Shown in pieces: positions 11,401-19,774 of a stretch of DNA of 64,000 bases. The stretch lies in NCBI RefSeq assembly GCF_009911795.1, contig NZ_CP047898.1:1116001-1180000 (forward strand), given 5' to 3'. The DNA comes from Pseudarthrobacter psychrotolerans (lineage in GTDB: Bacteria > Actinomycetota > Actinomycetes > Actinomycetales > Micrococcaceae). Each line of letters starts with the position of its first letter. The stretch's first letter is position 1. A program made the translations under genes and the position numbers. The notes beneath the pieces were generated by a model, which was not told where the DNA came from, did not search any database, and saw nothing but the letters and a program-made list of their open reading frames with translations.

Positions 11401-11838
11401 ATGAAATCAGTACGTAAGCTGCGTGTGCATTGGCCCATAGCTCCGGAATCCTTCGCGCGGCTCGCCAAGGGCGACGTAGAAGCATTCGAGGATGAAGCGG
11501 GCATCGTGGCCCTGCTCCAGGCTTTGTCGGAATCCCCGGACTTAGGGGATTTTGGCAACTACAGGCATGTCTTCGAATCGGGTTTGGGTTTCGAGGGGTT
11601 CACCTGCACTGAAGGTGCTAACCCTACGTTGGGGCAGGTGGGCCAGCGCACAATTTCGCCTACCTTGGTCTTCACGACGTATTTCGATGCGGCGCTAGAT
11701 GACGCTGCCGTGGAACGCAGCCTGCAGCACGTCGTGGAGATCCATCCCTGGGAGGTACCGGTCATCGAACTGACAGGGCCAATCAGCGTCTCCAGCACAG
11801 CCCTTCCGGCAGTACTTGAGAGCGAGGCCGCATCATGA
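11401..11838 (+). CDS. Stand-alone YqfO/NIF3-insert-like (CutA/PII-fold) domain protein
   Basis: A 145-residue protein. Residues 50-56 (DFGNYRH), 69-81 (CTEGANPTLGQVG) and 115-120 (HPWEVP) follow the order and spacing of the inserted domain of Bacillus YqfO and other NIF3-family proteins (IGNYSH ... GTNPFIGEVG ... HPYEE), a small PII/CutA-like fold. The NIF3 metal-binding halves are absent, so this is the insert domain on its own. The stop overlaps the start of the cyclase-family gene by four bases (ATGA), implying translational coupling and a shared task. ATG at 11401 was chosen because homology begins just after it; ATG at 11335 is possible. Role unknown, perhaps a regulatory or ligand-binding partner. 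Confidence 0.6.
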   Translation: MKSVRKLRVHWPIAPESFARLAKGDVEAFEDEAGIVALLQALSESPDLGDFGNYRHVFESGLGFEGFTCTEGANPTLGQVGQRTISPTLVFTTYFDAALDDAAVERSLQHVVEIHPWEVPVIELTGPISVSSTALPAVLESEAAS

Positions 11839-12587
11839 TTGAAGCCACCACGACCGGACTTTGGGACGGTCTGCAGCCGCTGCTTGCCGGCAGGTCATTT
11901 ACCGACCTGACACACGCCTTCCACCCTGGCCAGCCGCATTTCCCGGCATTCCCCGACGAAATCAGGGAGCCCTTATTCGATCTGGAGAAAGGCGACGGTT
12001 TCACCGCTCACCGTTATTCGATCATCGGCCAATGGGGAACACACGTTGATCCTCCCTCGCATTTCATCCGCGGGGGACGGACCTTGGACCAGATTCCTGT
12101 GGAGGACATGGTCCTTCCGCTGGTTATCCTCGACATCACCGCGCGGGTCATCGCAAATGCGGACGCCACTCCCACGATGGAGGACGTTCAGGCATGGGAG
12201 AGCCGCAATGGTGCCATCGCACCCGGGGCCTTTGTGGCGTTGCGGACAGGGTGGAGTCTTCGTTGGCCCGACGCTGGCGCCATGGCAAACAGGGATGATG
12301 AGGGTGTCAGCCACACGCCGGGCTGGTCGCAGGAAGTCCTTTCCTTCCTGATTGAGGAGCGGTCGGTTACTGCCGTCGGTCATGAACAGACGGACACAGA
12401 CCCGGGGCTGGCTACGTCCCGCCAGGATTTCAGCCTGGAGACCTATGTCCTGGCGCGGAACCGGTGGCAGATCGAGCTGATGGCGAACCTGGAAGGACTT
12501 CCCGAAGCGGGGGCGGCCCTGATTGCGAGTTGGCCCAAGCCCTTTCGAGGCAGCGGTTTTCCTGCCCGGGTCTTCGCCATCCACTAA
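11835..12587 (+). CDS. Cyclase family protein (kynurenine formamidase-like metal-dependent hydrolase)
   Basis: A 250-residue member of the cyclase superfamily, which includes kynurenine formamidase, isatin hydrolase and related Mn/Zn amide or lactone-like hydrolases. The metal-binding signature GTHVDPPSHF is at 68-77, preceded by FTDLTHAFHPGQPHFP (22-37). A later GHEQTDTDPG segment (about residues 183-192) replaces the common GIDTxSxD strand. It overlaps the upstream YqfO-like gene by four bases, and an IclR regulator follows 31 bases later. The substrate cannot be read from the sequence; no kynureninase is nearby, so tryptophan breakdown is not supported. Confidence 0.8.
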   Translation: MIEATTTGLWDGLQPLLAGRSFTDLTHAFHPGQPHFPAFPDEIREPLFDLEKGDGFTAHRYSIIGQWGTHVDPPSHFIRGGRTLDQIPVEDMVLPLVILDITARVIANADATPTMEDVQAWESRNGAIAPGAFVALRTGWSLRWPDAGAMANRDDEGVSHTPGWSQEVLSFLIEERSVTAVGHEQTDTDPGLATSRQDFSLETYVLARNRWQIELMANLEGLPEAGAALIASWPKPFRGSGFPARVFAIH

Positions 12588-12618
12588 GACCATTCGTCCA
12601 TTGACTAGAATCGGATCC

Positions 12619-13395
12619 ATGTCTAAGACGTCTAGCATGGGTCGGGGAATTATGGCGGTCTTGGCGGTCGGCTCCCGCAACGCCAGAGGCCTTGCGGGCG
12701 GAACGGTCGCTGATATAGCGGCAGATCTGGGCAAGGACCGCAGCCAGGTATCGCGCAGCCTGCGCACCGCAGAGCAGGAAGGGTTCTTGGCGCGCGGAGA
12801 CCATCGCTTCTACACCTTGGACTGGTCGCTCCTGACGGACGCTCAGTTGTTGACAGAACAACGGCTGCAGAGCGACGGTTTGACCGCCTTGGAAGGCTTG
12901 GCCGGCGAGACTGATGAAGGCTGCTTCCTTGGAGTTCTGAGCGGAGAGAGTACGGTCACCATCGGTGAGCGTGTCCCGGCAAGTAGCAATATGGTCGGTT
13001 CTTGGCTGGGCCGCCCCTACCCGGCCTTCTGTAGTGATGCCGGCCAGGCCCTGCTGTGGGAAGCGTCGGACGCTGAGATCCGAACCGTTTTCTCAGGCGT
13101 TGCCTTCGTGCGACATGGCCCCAATACTCCGCATAACGTGGAGGACTTCCTCTCACGTCTGCGCGGGGCGCGGGAACGGGGGTACTCGATTGTCGATGAG
13201 GAAGCCGAGCCAGGACTGTATTCCCTGGCCGTTCCGATTCGGGACTTCAAGGGCGATGTGGTGGCAGCGTTGCAGGTCGTGGGTGCCAAGACTCGATTGG
13301 AGCCGCGGCGGGAGCTCTGCGCCACGGCTCTCCTTTCCTGGGGAAAGTGGCTGGAATCGACGCTTGGTTACGCGTTGCCGCAGAACCCGCGCTAG
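12619..13395 (+). CDS. IclR-family transcriptional regulator (1)
   Basis: A 258-residue protein with the IclR layout: a winged helix-turn-helix in about the first 75 residues (TVADIAADLGKDRSQVSRSLRTAE is the recognition region) and an effector-binding domain after residue 80 (FCSDAGQALLW, then a GYSIVDEEAEPGLYSLAVP-type segment). ATG at 12619 was chosen because upstream in-frame residues overlap the end of the cyclase gene. It follows the YqfO-like/cyclase pair on the same strand and may control it. Its stop overlaps that of the convergent second IclR gene by four bases. The two IclR proteins are clearly related paralogues. Confidence 0.87.
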   Translation: MSKTSSMGRGIMAVLAVGSRNARGLAGGTVADIAADLGKDRSQVSRSLRTAEQEGFLARGDHRFYTLDWSLLTDAQLLTEQRLQSDGLTALEGLAGETDEGCFLGVLSGESTVTIGERVPASSNMVGSWLGRPYPAFCSDAGQALLWEASDAEIRTVFSGVAFVRHGPNTPHNVEDFLSRLRGARERGYSIVDEEAEPGLYSLAVPIRDFKGDVVAALQVVGAKTRLEPRRELCATALLSWGKWLESTLGYALPQNPR

Positions 13396-14195
13396 CTGGC
13401 AAGGCCCTTCCGGCCCGCGTCGCGATCGCGGCCCTCGTGGGACCTCAGCCGTTCGGCTGCTGCCGTGAGGGCCCTAGCAATGTCATTGGTGTTGGAGTTG
13501 ATCTCGGCCCGGCTGCCCAGGACGCTGAGCGCGGCCAGAATGGATCCTTCAGCGCCGCGGACGGGAACGGCCAGTTCGTAGACTCCGTGCTCGAATTCTT
13601 CCTCGGCGACGATGAAGCCCCGTGCCCGGTCCCGGTCCAACAGTTCAGCGACTTCCTGCGGCGAATGCGCTGCTCCCGGGCCGCCCACTCCGATGAAGTT
13701 GACGCCCTGGAGGAGGGCTCGAACGGCAGGCTGCTGGTCGTCCCACAGCAACGCCCGGCCGGACCCGGTACACCATACGGGCGTCACCATGCCGGGTTTC
13801 ACGAAACTGCCGGGGACAGCGTCGTTGCTGGACGCCCGCAGGAGAATGACGCGGAAGCCCTCGCGGACGGAAACTCGGGACCTTAGGCCAAAAGAAGCCA
13901 CCAAAGCCTCGAGTTCGCTTCGTGATTCACGGACCCAGCCGGTATTCAACGCTGCGGCCAGGCCGAAAAAACGTGGGCCGGTTCGGAACGGGCCGCGCTC
14001 GACTCGTTCCAGCAGCCCGAGCTCGCACAATTCCTTCGTCAGGCGGGAGACACGGCTTTGCTCCATGTCCAGCTCGGATGCGAGCTGGGAAACGCCGAGA
14101 AGCTGTCTGCCGCACTTCTCACGGTTCGCGACCAGCCGGACTATCCCAAGTCCTTGGGCCATGGACGACGCTTCCGAGGAAGAATCCACGCTCAA
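13392..14195 (-). CDS. IclR-family transcriptional regulator (2)
   Basis: A 267-residue IclR protein: HTH region VSQLASELDMEQSRVSRLTK (about residues 36-55) and an effector domain with TGSGRALLWDD and a GFIVAEEEFEHGVYELAVP-type segment. It is the third gene of a minus-strand run permease-racemase-IclR, with only 31 bases after the racemase stop, so it probably controls this cluster. The effector domain is expected to bind a small carboxylate. It resembles the convergent IclR at 12619-13395, suggesting an ancestral duplication or two related effectors. Confidence 0.88.
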   Translation of the reverse strand: MSVDSSSEASSMAQGLGIVRLVANREKCGRQLLGVSQLASELDMEQSRVSRLTKELCELGLLERVERGPFRTGPRFFGLAAALNTGWVRESRSELEALVASFGLRSRVSVREGFRVILLRASSNDAVPGSFVKPGMVTPVWCTGSGRALLWDDQQPAVRALLQGVNFIGVGGPGAAHSPQEVAELLDRDRARGFIVAEEEFEHGVYELAVPVRGAEGSILAALSVLGSRAEINSNTNDIARALTAAAERLRSHEGRDRDAGRKGLAS

Positions 14196-14226
14196 TGCTC
14201 CTTCCTCCCGATAACTACGCCTATTC

Positions 14227-15390
14227 TCACATGTCTGCAGCGTTGACCAGTACGCGGTTTCCTTGCGCCCACACGGTGTAGAGATCCGCGAGTATTGCCG
14301 AATTTGCCGCTTCGAGTTCTGAGGGGGAGATTTCTGCGCGCCTCTGTCGACCGAAAAGCACGACTTCGTCTCCGGGGGCGACTTCCACTACGTCGGTGAC
14401 GTCAACAACCATGGAATTCATTGAAATGATGTCGACAATGGCAGCGCGACGACCGCGGATAAGCACGCCGCCCTGGCTGGCCAGTGCCCGCCGGTAGCCG
14501 TCTCCGTAACCCGCTGTCACTGACGCCAGCATGGAGTCCCGGTCCAGGGTGTGGGTTAGCCCGTAGCCGACCTTAGTTCCAGCTGGGTAGCTGTTGATGG
14601 AAGCGATCCGGGCTTTGAAGGCCAGGCACCGTTGGAAGTTCCCTGCTCTCGGATCGGAGTCGCCATAGAGGACTGCCCCGGCACGGACCATGTCCAGCCA
14701 GGAACCGCGCACGTGCAGAGCAGCATAGGAATTGGCGCAGTGGAGCAACACATCCTCCCGGGGAATTCCCGTCTGTTGGAGGAGCGTCAACGCCTGACCT
14801 TGGAAACGCTGAAGTGCGGCTTCGATGTGGCTGTTGTCATCTTTGGGAAAATGAGTCATTATTCCGGCCAGTTGAAGCCCTCGGTGGCTTACGATCGCTA
14901 CCGCGGATGCCCGGCCAAGCGTGGATGAGACGTCGAGGCTGTGCCTGCTGATCCCGGAAGAGTTGATATCGAGGTGGATGCGGACCACCTTCCCTGCGTC
15001 GGTGGCGATCTTGTGTATTTCCCACGCGCTCTGCGGGTCGGCAATAAGTTCTTCAATGTCGTGACGCAGGCCGGCTTTGACCTCCTGTGGCGCCGCGGCA
15101 CGGACGCGCAGGATCCGACCTTCAAAACCGCAGCTGCGTGCGGTGGCTGCTTCCTCGTTGCTTCCTACTCCGATGAATGGAACGCCCAGACGAACGAGGG
15201 AGGGCAGGAGGAGGGCAGCTCCGTGTCCGTAGGCATTGGATTTGACGACTGCGCACAGGAGCGCTCTGTCATCGATCATGGACAGGAGGTTGCGGACGTT
15301 TGCCTCGAAAGCGGCGCCGTCAATCTCTAGCCAACTGCCGGCGTCCTGGACGGGACTGCGCACGTGTTGCATCGGGTCTTGTGAGTTCAT
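14227..15390 (-). CDS. Alanine racemase-family PLP enzyme, possibly broad-specificity amino-acid racemase
   Basis: A 387-residue fold-type III PLP enzyme. The PLP lysine is Lys50 in VVKSNAYGHG, and the partner tyrosine is likely Tyr276 in VGYGLTH. Two signatures differ from housekeeping Alr. The usual R-x-CMDQ-type stretch is ISMNSMVVDVTD (322-333), and the segment after the barrel strand is DINSSGISRHSLD (141-153). Both resemble broad-specificity racemases more than Alr. No signal peptide is visible, unlike the periplasmic Bsr enzymes. It lies between the permease and an IclR gene and opposite a homoserine dehydrogenase, so conversion between D- and L-forms of the imported amino acid is likely. 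Plain alanine racemase cannot be excluded. Confidence 0.82.
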   Translation of the reverse strand: MNSQDPMQHVRSPVQDAGSWLEIDGAAFEANVRNLLSMIDDRALLCAVVKSNAYGHGAALLLPSLVRLGVPFIGVGSNEEAATARSCGFEGRILRVRAAAPQEVKAGLRHDIEELIADPQSAWEIHKIATDAGKVVRIHLDINSSGISRHSLDVSSTLGRASAVAIVSHRGLQLAGIMTHFPKDDNSHIEAALQRFQGQALTLLQQTGIPREDVLLHCANSYAALHVRGSWLDMVRAGAVLYGDSDPRAGNFQRCLAFKARIASINSYPAGTKVGYGLTHTLDRDSMLASVTAGYGDGYRRALASQGGVLIRGRRAAIVDIISMNSMVVDVTDVVEVAPGDEVVLFGRQRRAEISPSELEAANSAILADLYTVWAQGNRVLVNAADM

Positions 15391-15410
15391 GATCTATCCG
15401 TTGGACAGCC

Positions 15411-15442
15411 TCGTGGCCGGGGAAGTGCGTCCCCGGCCACGA
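15411..15442 (-). other. Strong intercistronic hairpin, permease / racemase
   Basis: A perfect 13-bp inverted repeat (15411-15423 with 15430-15442) with a 6-base loop lies between the permease stop and the racemase start. No U-run follows on the minus strand, so it looks like an attenuator or mRNA-processing/stability element that lowers downstream expression rather than a full terminator. Confidence 0.6.
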
Positions 15443-15471
15443 AGTTGAGTTGTTGACGGTTGATGCCCGCT

Positions 15472-16911
15472 TTAGGACAGCTTGTTTGCGCGCGCCTTGC
15501 GTCCGTATTTGAAGTAGAAGAAGGCGTAGCAGGCGCCAACGAAAGAGACTCCGAAATAGAGGGCTGCTACCTGGTTCGGGTCAAAGGCGATGCCGATCAG
15601 CGAGATGGCGCATAGCGAAAAGGCCAGGATCGGCACCAGCGGGAATAGCCGGGCTTTGTAGGGAAGGGCAGCGACATCGCCACCGTTCCTGACGAATGAC
15701 CTTCTGTGGAAATAGTGCGAGGCAGTGATGGACATCCAGACTCCGACGACGGCGAAGCCTGCCACCGAAACGAGAGCAAGGTATACCGTTTCAGGCGCAA
15801 CGACGCTGCTGATGAGTGACGCCAGGCCTCCGAGCATGCTGACTGAGAGCGCGACCATGGGGATACCGCGTCGGGTCAGCTTCTTCAGAGCCCGGGGGGC
15901 GTGCCCCTCATCGGCAAGGGAGTAGAGCATCCGTGCGCAGGAGAAGAGACCGCTGTTGCCGGCGGATAGGAGTGCGGTGATGATGACGAAGTTCATGATG
16001 TCCGCGGCAAAGGGAATGCCGATGGATGAGAAGACCGTCACGAATGGGCTTTCATCCAGTCCGGCTTGCTCGAACGGAATGGTAGCGGCGATGACAGCGA
16101 TCGCCCCAACAAAGAAGATCAGTAGACGGATGACCGTGCTGCGCATCGCTTTGGGGATGTTGGTGGCGGGGTCGGCGGTTTCGCCCGCTGCCACGCCGAT
16201 GAGTTCAGAGCCGGAGAAGGCGTAGAACACTGCAAGTGCGGTGACGAGGACGCCGGTGAAGCCGTTGGGGAAGAGACCACTTGAGGTGTTGAAGTTCTCA
16301 AACATGAAAGGGTGATTGGTCCCCTCACTTAGCGGGTGGACGCCGAACAGCGCGGCGCCACCGAGAACGATGAGGACTACGATGGCGCCGACCTTGACGA
16401 TGGCAAACCAGAACTCAGATTCGCCGAAGAACTTGGAAGAAACGGCGTTCAGGCCAAAGAGGACCGAGGCGAAGATGACGCACCAGACCCAGACGTCAAC
16501 ACCCGGGAACCAGCGCTGCATCAGGAGACCGGAGGCTGTGAACTCAGATCCGATGGCCACTGCCCAGCAGAGCCAGTAGAGCCAGGCCGTTGTGAACCCG
16601 GTGGCTGGCCCAATCGACCTCGCCGCGTAGATATGGAAGGCCCCTGAGACCGGATATGCGATAGCCAGTTCGCCGAGGCACGCCATTACCAGGTAGACAA
16701 CAAAGGCGCCGATGAGATAGGCGATGACCGCCCCGAGCGGTCCGGCCTGGGAAATGGTGTAACCCGAGCTCAGGAAAAGCCCTGAACCAATCACGCCACC
16801 CATGGCGATCATGACAAGATGCCGCGCCCCCATGGACCGCCGGAGCCCGGAATCCGTCGACGGGGCAATCGTGGGCTGTGGGTCTAGCTGGACAAGTGAT
16901 GAGGGTTCCAT
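15472..16911 (-). CDS. Amino acid permease (APC superfamily, AAT type)
   Basis: A 479-residue transporter with about twelve hydrophobic segments. The N-terminal signature GVIGSGLFLSSGYTISQAGP is the helix 1 substrate-binding region of the amino acid transporter family, preceded by a polar cytoplasmic tail and RSMGARHLVMIAMG. ATG at 16911 has GGGAGA six bases upstream; the longer in-frame start lacks one. It is the first gene of the leftward operon and faces the homoserine dehydrogenase across the shared control region, so it most likely imports the amino acid degraded by the cluster. The substrate is inferred from context only. Confidence 0.88.
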   Translation of the reverse strand: MEPSSLVQLDPQPTIAPSTDSGLRRSMGARHLVMIAMGGVIGSGLFLSSGYTISQAGPLGAVIAYLIGAFVVYLVMACLGELAIAYPVSGAFHIYAARSIGPATGFTTAWLYWLCWAVAIGSEFTASGLLMQRWFPGVDVWVWCVIFASVLFGLNAVSSKFFGESEFWFAIVKVGAIVVLIVLGGAALFGVHPLSEGTNHPFMFENFNTSSGLFPNGFTGVLVTALAVFYAFSGSELIGVAAGETADPATNIPKAMRSTVIRLLIFFVGAIAVIAATIPFEQAGLDESPFVTVFSSIGIPFAADIMNFVIITALLSAGNSGLFSCARMLYSLADEGHAPRALKKLTRRGIPMVALSVSMLGGLASLISSVVAPETVYLALVSVAGFAVVGVWMSITASHYFHRRSFVRNGGDVAALPYKARLFPLVPILAFSLCAISLIGIAFDPNQVAALYFGVSFVGACYAFFYFKYGRKARANKLS

Positions 16912-17214
16912 GGTTTCTCCCAGGTGAGCGGACGTGTCTGATGCGAAAGATGCGCACATCGCCCCGGAGTGGGGGGACCAAGGCGCCTCGAGCTGTGAAG
17001 TGGCGGTAGTGATGAAAGTAACATGAAAACGGCGGTTCAGTCATTAAAAACATTTCATCATGCATATGTTGCACGTATGTTGCTTCGAGGTGCAGTTGTC
17101 GAATCGGCAGGCAGATGGTCGATTCGCCCTGTTTTTCGGTCACATTCACATGCACTGACGGACATGGAATGCGGGCAGCATTGGAGGACCGATGGAACTG
17201 ACTGAAGGAGCACC
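16912..17214. promoter_or_regulatory. Shared control region between the two divergent catabolic operons
   Basis: About 303 bases between the permease (leftward) and homoserine dehydrogenase (rightward). The direct repeat TATGTTGC occurs at 17065-17072 and 17076-17083, exactly 11 bases apart (one helical turn). The inverted repeat CGAATCG / CGATTCG (17100-17106 and 17120-17126) has its centres 20 bases apart. Both lie 89-150 bases before the dehydrogenase start in an AT-rich patch. They are the best candidates for IclR and/or Lrp operators. No gene is supported here. Confidence 0.5.
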
Positions 17215-18267
17215 ATGACCACCTATGACATTGCGCTGATCGGCTTCGGCGGCGTCAACAGGACGCTGGCCGAACTGGTCGCCGCACGCGGTGACACACT
17301 TCGTTCCGAGCTGGGCTTCGGCCTGAGGGTAGTGGCCATCACCGACCTGCGCCTCGGCTCGCTGGTCCAGCCCGAGGGCATTGACCTCGGCATGGCCCTC
17401 AACATGGACGGTGCCAGCGGAACCTTCGCCGCGCACGGCGGGTCCGCGGACACCATTAACGAATCAGTTATCCGCAACTGCACCGCCGACATCATCTGCG
17501 AGGCCACGTTCACGAATCCCGAGGACGGCGAGCCAGCGGTTTCGCATGTCCGCTGGGCCCTCGAATCCAACAAGAGCGTCTGCACCACAAACAAGGGCCC
17601 GGTGGCCATCCGCGGCGCGGAGCTCACCTCCCTGGCCGAACAGAACGGCGTGCACTTCGAGTTCGAGGGTGCCGTCATGAGCGGCACTCCCGTCATCCGC
17701 CTGGCCAAGAAGATGTTCGCGGGGCTGAAGCTGAACGGCTTCGAAGGCATCCTCAACGGCACCAGCAACTATGTGCTCGGACGGATGGAAGCCGGGCTGG
17801 ACTTCGAAGCGGCCATCAGCGAGGCGCAGAAACTCGGCTACGCCGAGGCAAACCCCGCAGCAGACATCGAGGGTTACGACGTTCAGCTCAAGGTCCTCAT
17901 CCTCGCCAATGAGCTGCTCGATGCAGGAATCGAACTCAAGGACGTTCAGCGGCAGGGAATTTCGACCGTGACGCCGGAGAAGATTCAGAAGGCATCCCGC
18001 GAGGGACTCCGTTGGAAGCTCGTTGGTTCAGCTCGGCGGAACGTCGACGGGTCAGTAACAGCGGGCGTATCCCCCGTAGCACTCCCCCTCGACCATGGGC
18101 TGGCTGGGGTTTCCGGCGCGACCAATGCGGTGTCCTTTGAGACCGACCTTCTGGGCGCCGTCACCGTCTCAGGGCCGGGAGCCGGCCGGGTCGAGACCGC
18201 TTACGCTCTCCTCTCTGACATCATCGCCATGCACGCAGCCAGGACGGGAGCAGCTGCACATGTCTGA
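17215..18267 (+). CDS. Homoserine dehydrogenase, short form without ACT domain
   Basis: NAD(P)-dependent oxidoreductase linking homoserine and L-aspartate 4-semialdehyde. It has 350 residues; biosynthetic actinobacterial Hom is about 430 with a C-terminal ACT domain, which is missing here. Seen in order: Rossmann motif GFGGVNR (10-16), TTNKGPVA with Lys127, the substrate region [14 protein letters not shown] (148-161), [14 protein letters not shown] (179-192), and catalytic Asp222/Lys226 in [13 protein letters not shown] precedes ATG at 17215. It overlaps the aldehyde dehydrogenase gene by 8 bases. With an aldehyde dehydrogenase and aspartase downstream, and no aspartokinase, thrB or thrC nearby, I infer a catabolic, homoserine-oxidising role. 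Confidence 0.87.
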   Translation: MTTYDIALIGFGGVNRTLAELVAARGDTLRSELGFGLRVVAITDLRLGSLVQPEGIDLGMALNMDGASGTFAAHGGSADTINESVIRNCTADIICEATFTNPEDGEPAVSHVRWALESNKSVCTTNKGPVAIRGAELTSLAEQNGVHFEFEGAVMSGTPVIRLAKKMFAGLKLNGFEGILNGTSNYVLGRMEAGLDFEAAISEAQKLGYAEANPAADIEGYDVQLKVLILANELLDAGIELKDVQRQGISTVTPEKIQKASREGLRWKLVGSARRNVDGSVTAGVSPVALPLDHGLAGVSGATNAVSFETDLLGAVTVSGPGAGRVETAYALLSDIIAMHAARTGAAAHV

Positions 18268-19672
18268 ATCCACGCTGTGCTCGACGGAAACGGCTCTACC
18301 TCAGTTCCGTGACATAATGAGCCCCTACGACGGCAGAGTGGTCGGCGCGGTTTCGCTGACCGAAGCCACCGCCGGCAAATCCCTGATCGAAACGGCACGC
18401 GTCGGCGCCCGGAAGGCACGGGCACTGTCCCGCCACGCACGCGGGAAGATACTGGACGGCGCCGCAACGGAGATCGAGCAGCGCAACGAGGAGTTCGCAC
18501 AAACGATAGTGTCAGAAGCCGGGAAAACGATCCGCCAGGCACGGAAGGAAGTACTGCGCGCGGTCAACACGCTCCGTCTCTCCGCGGCCGAAGCACGCAG
18601 AAACGCCGGCGAAGTCATCCCCTTTGACTCGTACGAGGGCTCAGAGGACCGCACGGGATGGTACTCGCGAGAACCACTGGGCATTATTGCCGCAATAACT
18701 CCGTTCAACGACCCCCTGAACCTGGTGGCACACAAGATCGGCCCGGCACTTGCCGGAGGAAACGCCGTGATTCTCAAACCCTCTGCACTGACTCCCCTGT
18801 CAGCCCAGTTGCTCACGGACGCCCTCGTGAGCTCCGGGCTCCCGCACGAGGCCCTCACGATTGTTCATGGCGGCCGGGAAGTGGCCGAAACAATCATCAG
18901 GTCCCGGGACGTACGAATGGTGTCCTTCACCGGGGGGTTTTCCACGGGTGAGAGTATCGCCCGCTCCGCAGGCCTGAAAAAGCTTTCCATGGATCTCGGC
19001 GGAAACGCACCCGTGATCGTCCTGGACGATGCCCACATCGAGAACGCGGTGGAATCCTGCGTCTCCGGAGCGTTTTGGGCGGCCGGGCAGAACTGCGTGG
19101 GGGTGCAGCGGATCCTGGTAGCCGCCCCGGTGTACGGTGCGTTCCGCCAGCAATTCCTGAAGGCAACGGCACGGCTGGTGGCCGGAGATCCGTTGGATGA
19201 AAAGACGGATGTCGGGCCCATGATCAGCACCGCTGCCTTGCACGAGCTCCAGTCCAAGCTGGACGAGGCCCTCGACGCCGGCGCCATCCTTCTTTCGGGC
19301 AATGTCACGGACGGCAATGTGCTTCAGCCGACGGTCTTGGAGGCGGTCCCGGCGGACAGCCGGCTGTGGAAGGAGGAGGTTTTCGGGCCCGTGGTCATGC
19401 TTCGTAAATTCAGCACCTTCGAAGAGGCCATCGAAATTGCGAATGCCATCGAGTTCAGTCTTCATGCGGGCATTTTCACCGACTCCCTGGGCAAAGCCAT
19501 GGACGCAGCGCGTCAACTCGAAGCAGGCGGCGTCATGATCAACGATTCCTCCGACTACCGGTTCGACGGCATGCCTTTCGGAGGGGCTAAATACGGGAGC
19601 ATGGGCAGGGAGGGCGTCCATTTCGCGTATGAGGAAATGACCCAGCCGAAGGTCATCTGCATCAAGAACTGA
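18260..19672 (+). CDS. NAD(P)-dependent aldehyde dehydrogenase (candidate aspartate-semialdehyde oxidase)
   Basis: A 470-residue ALDH superfamily enzyme. Visible landmarks are oxyanion Asn150 in TPFN, Lys173 in LKPSA, the cofactor segment FTGG (223-226) and nucleophile Cys279 in AAGQNCVG. The usual general-base glutamate of the ELGG motif is aspartate here (Asp245 in MDLGGNAP), which is unusual. ATG at 18260 overlaps the homoserine dehydrogenase stop by 8 bases, so the two are translationally coupled. The partner reaction suggests oxidation of aspartate semialdehyde directly to aspartate without phosphate, unlike biosynthetic Asd. Other semialdehydes cannot be excluded. Confidence 0.86.
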   Translation: MSESTLCSTETALPQFRDIMSPYDGRVVGAVSLTEATAGKSLIETARVGARKARALSRHARGKILDGAATEIEQRNEEFAQTIVSEAGKTIRQARKEVLRAVNTLRLSAAEARRNAGEVIPFDSYEGSEDRTGWYSREPLGIIAAITPFNDPLNLVAHKIGPALAGGNAVILKPSALTPLSAQLLTDALVSSGLPHEALTIVHGGREVAETIIRSRDVRMVSFTGGFSTGESIARSAGLKKLSMDLGGNAPVIVLDDAHIENAVESCVSGAFWAAGQNCVGVQRILVAAPVYGAFRQQFLKATARLVAGDPLDEKTDVGPMISTAALHELQSKLDEALDAGAILLSGNVTDGNVLQPTVLEAVPADSRLWKEEVFGPVVMLRKFSTFEEAIEIANAIEFSLHAGIFTDSLGKAMDAARQLEAGGVMINDSSDYRFDGMPFGGAKYGSMGREGVHFAYEEMTQPKVICIKN

Positions 19673-19678
19673 TCGGAC

Positions 19679-19711
19679 TCGAGGGGCGCGGCCGGACCCT
19701 GCGCCCCTCGA
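19679..19711 (+). other. Hairpin between aldehyde dehydrogenase and aspartase genes
   Basis: A perfect 11-bp GC-rich inverted repeat (19679-19689 with 19701-19711) with an 11-base loop begins 7 bases after the dehydrogenase stop. No T-run follows, so it may act as a partial terminator or mRNA stabiliser inside the operon. Confidence 0.55.
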
Positions 19712-19774
19712 AGTACTCCGAGCAAGCGGCACACAACTACGCCACCACCCGCCTTCCACAGAGGATGAATAGCC

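Noticed and set aside
11835..12587. Acyl-homoserine-lactone lactonase or a kynurenine pathway enzyme.
   Set aside because: It lacks the metallo-beta-lactamase HxHxDH motif of AiiA-type lactonases, and no other tryptophan-degradation gene is near. The cyclase family is as far as the sequence allows.
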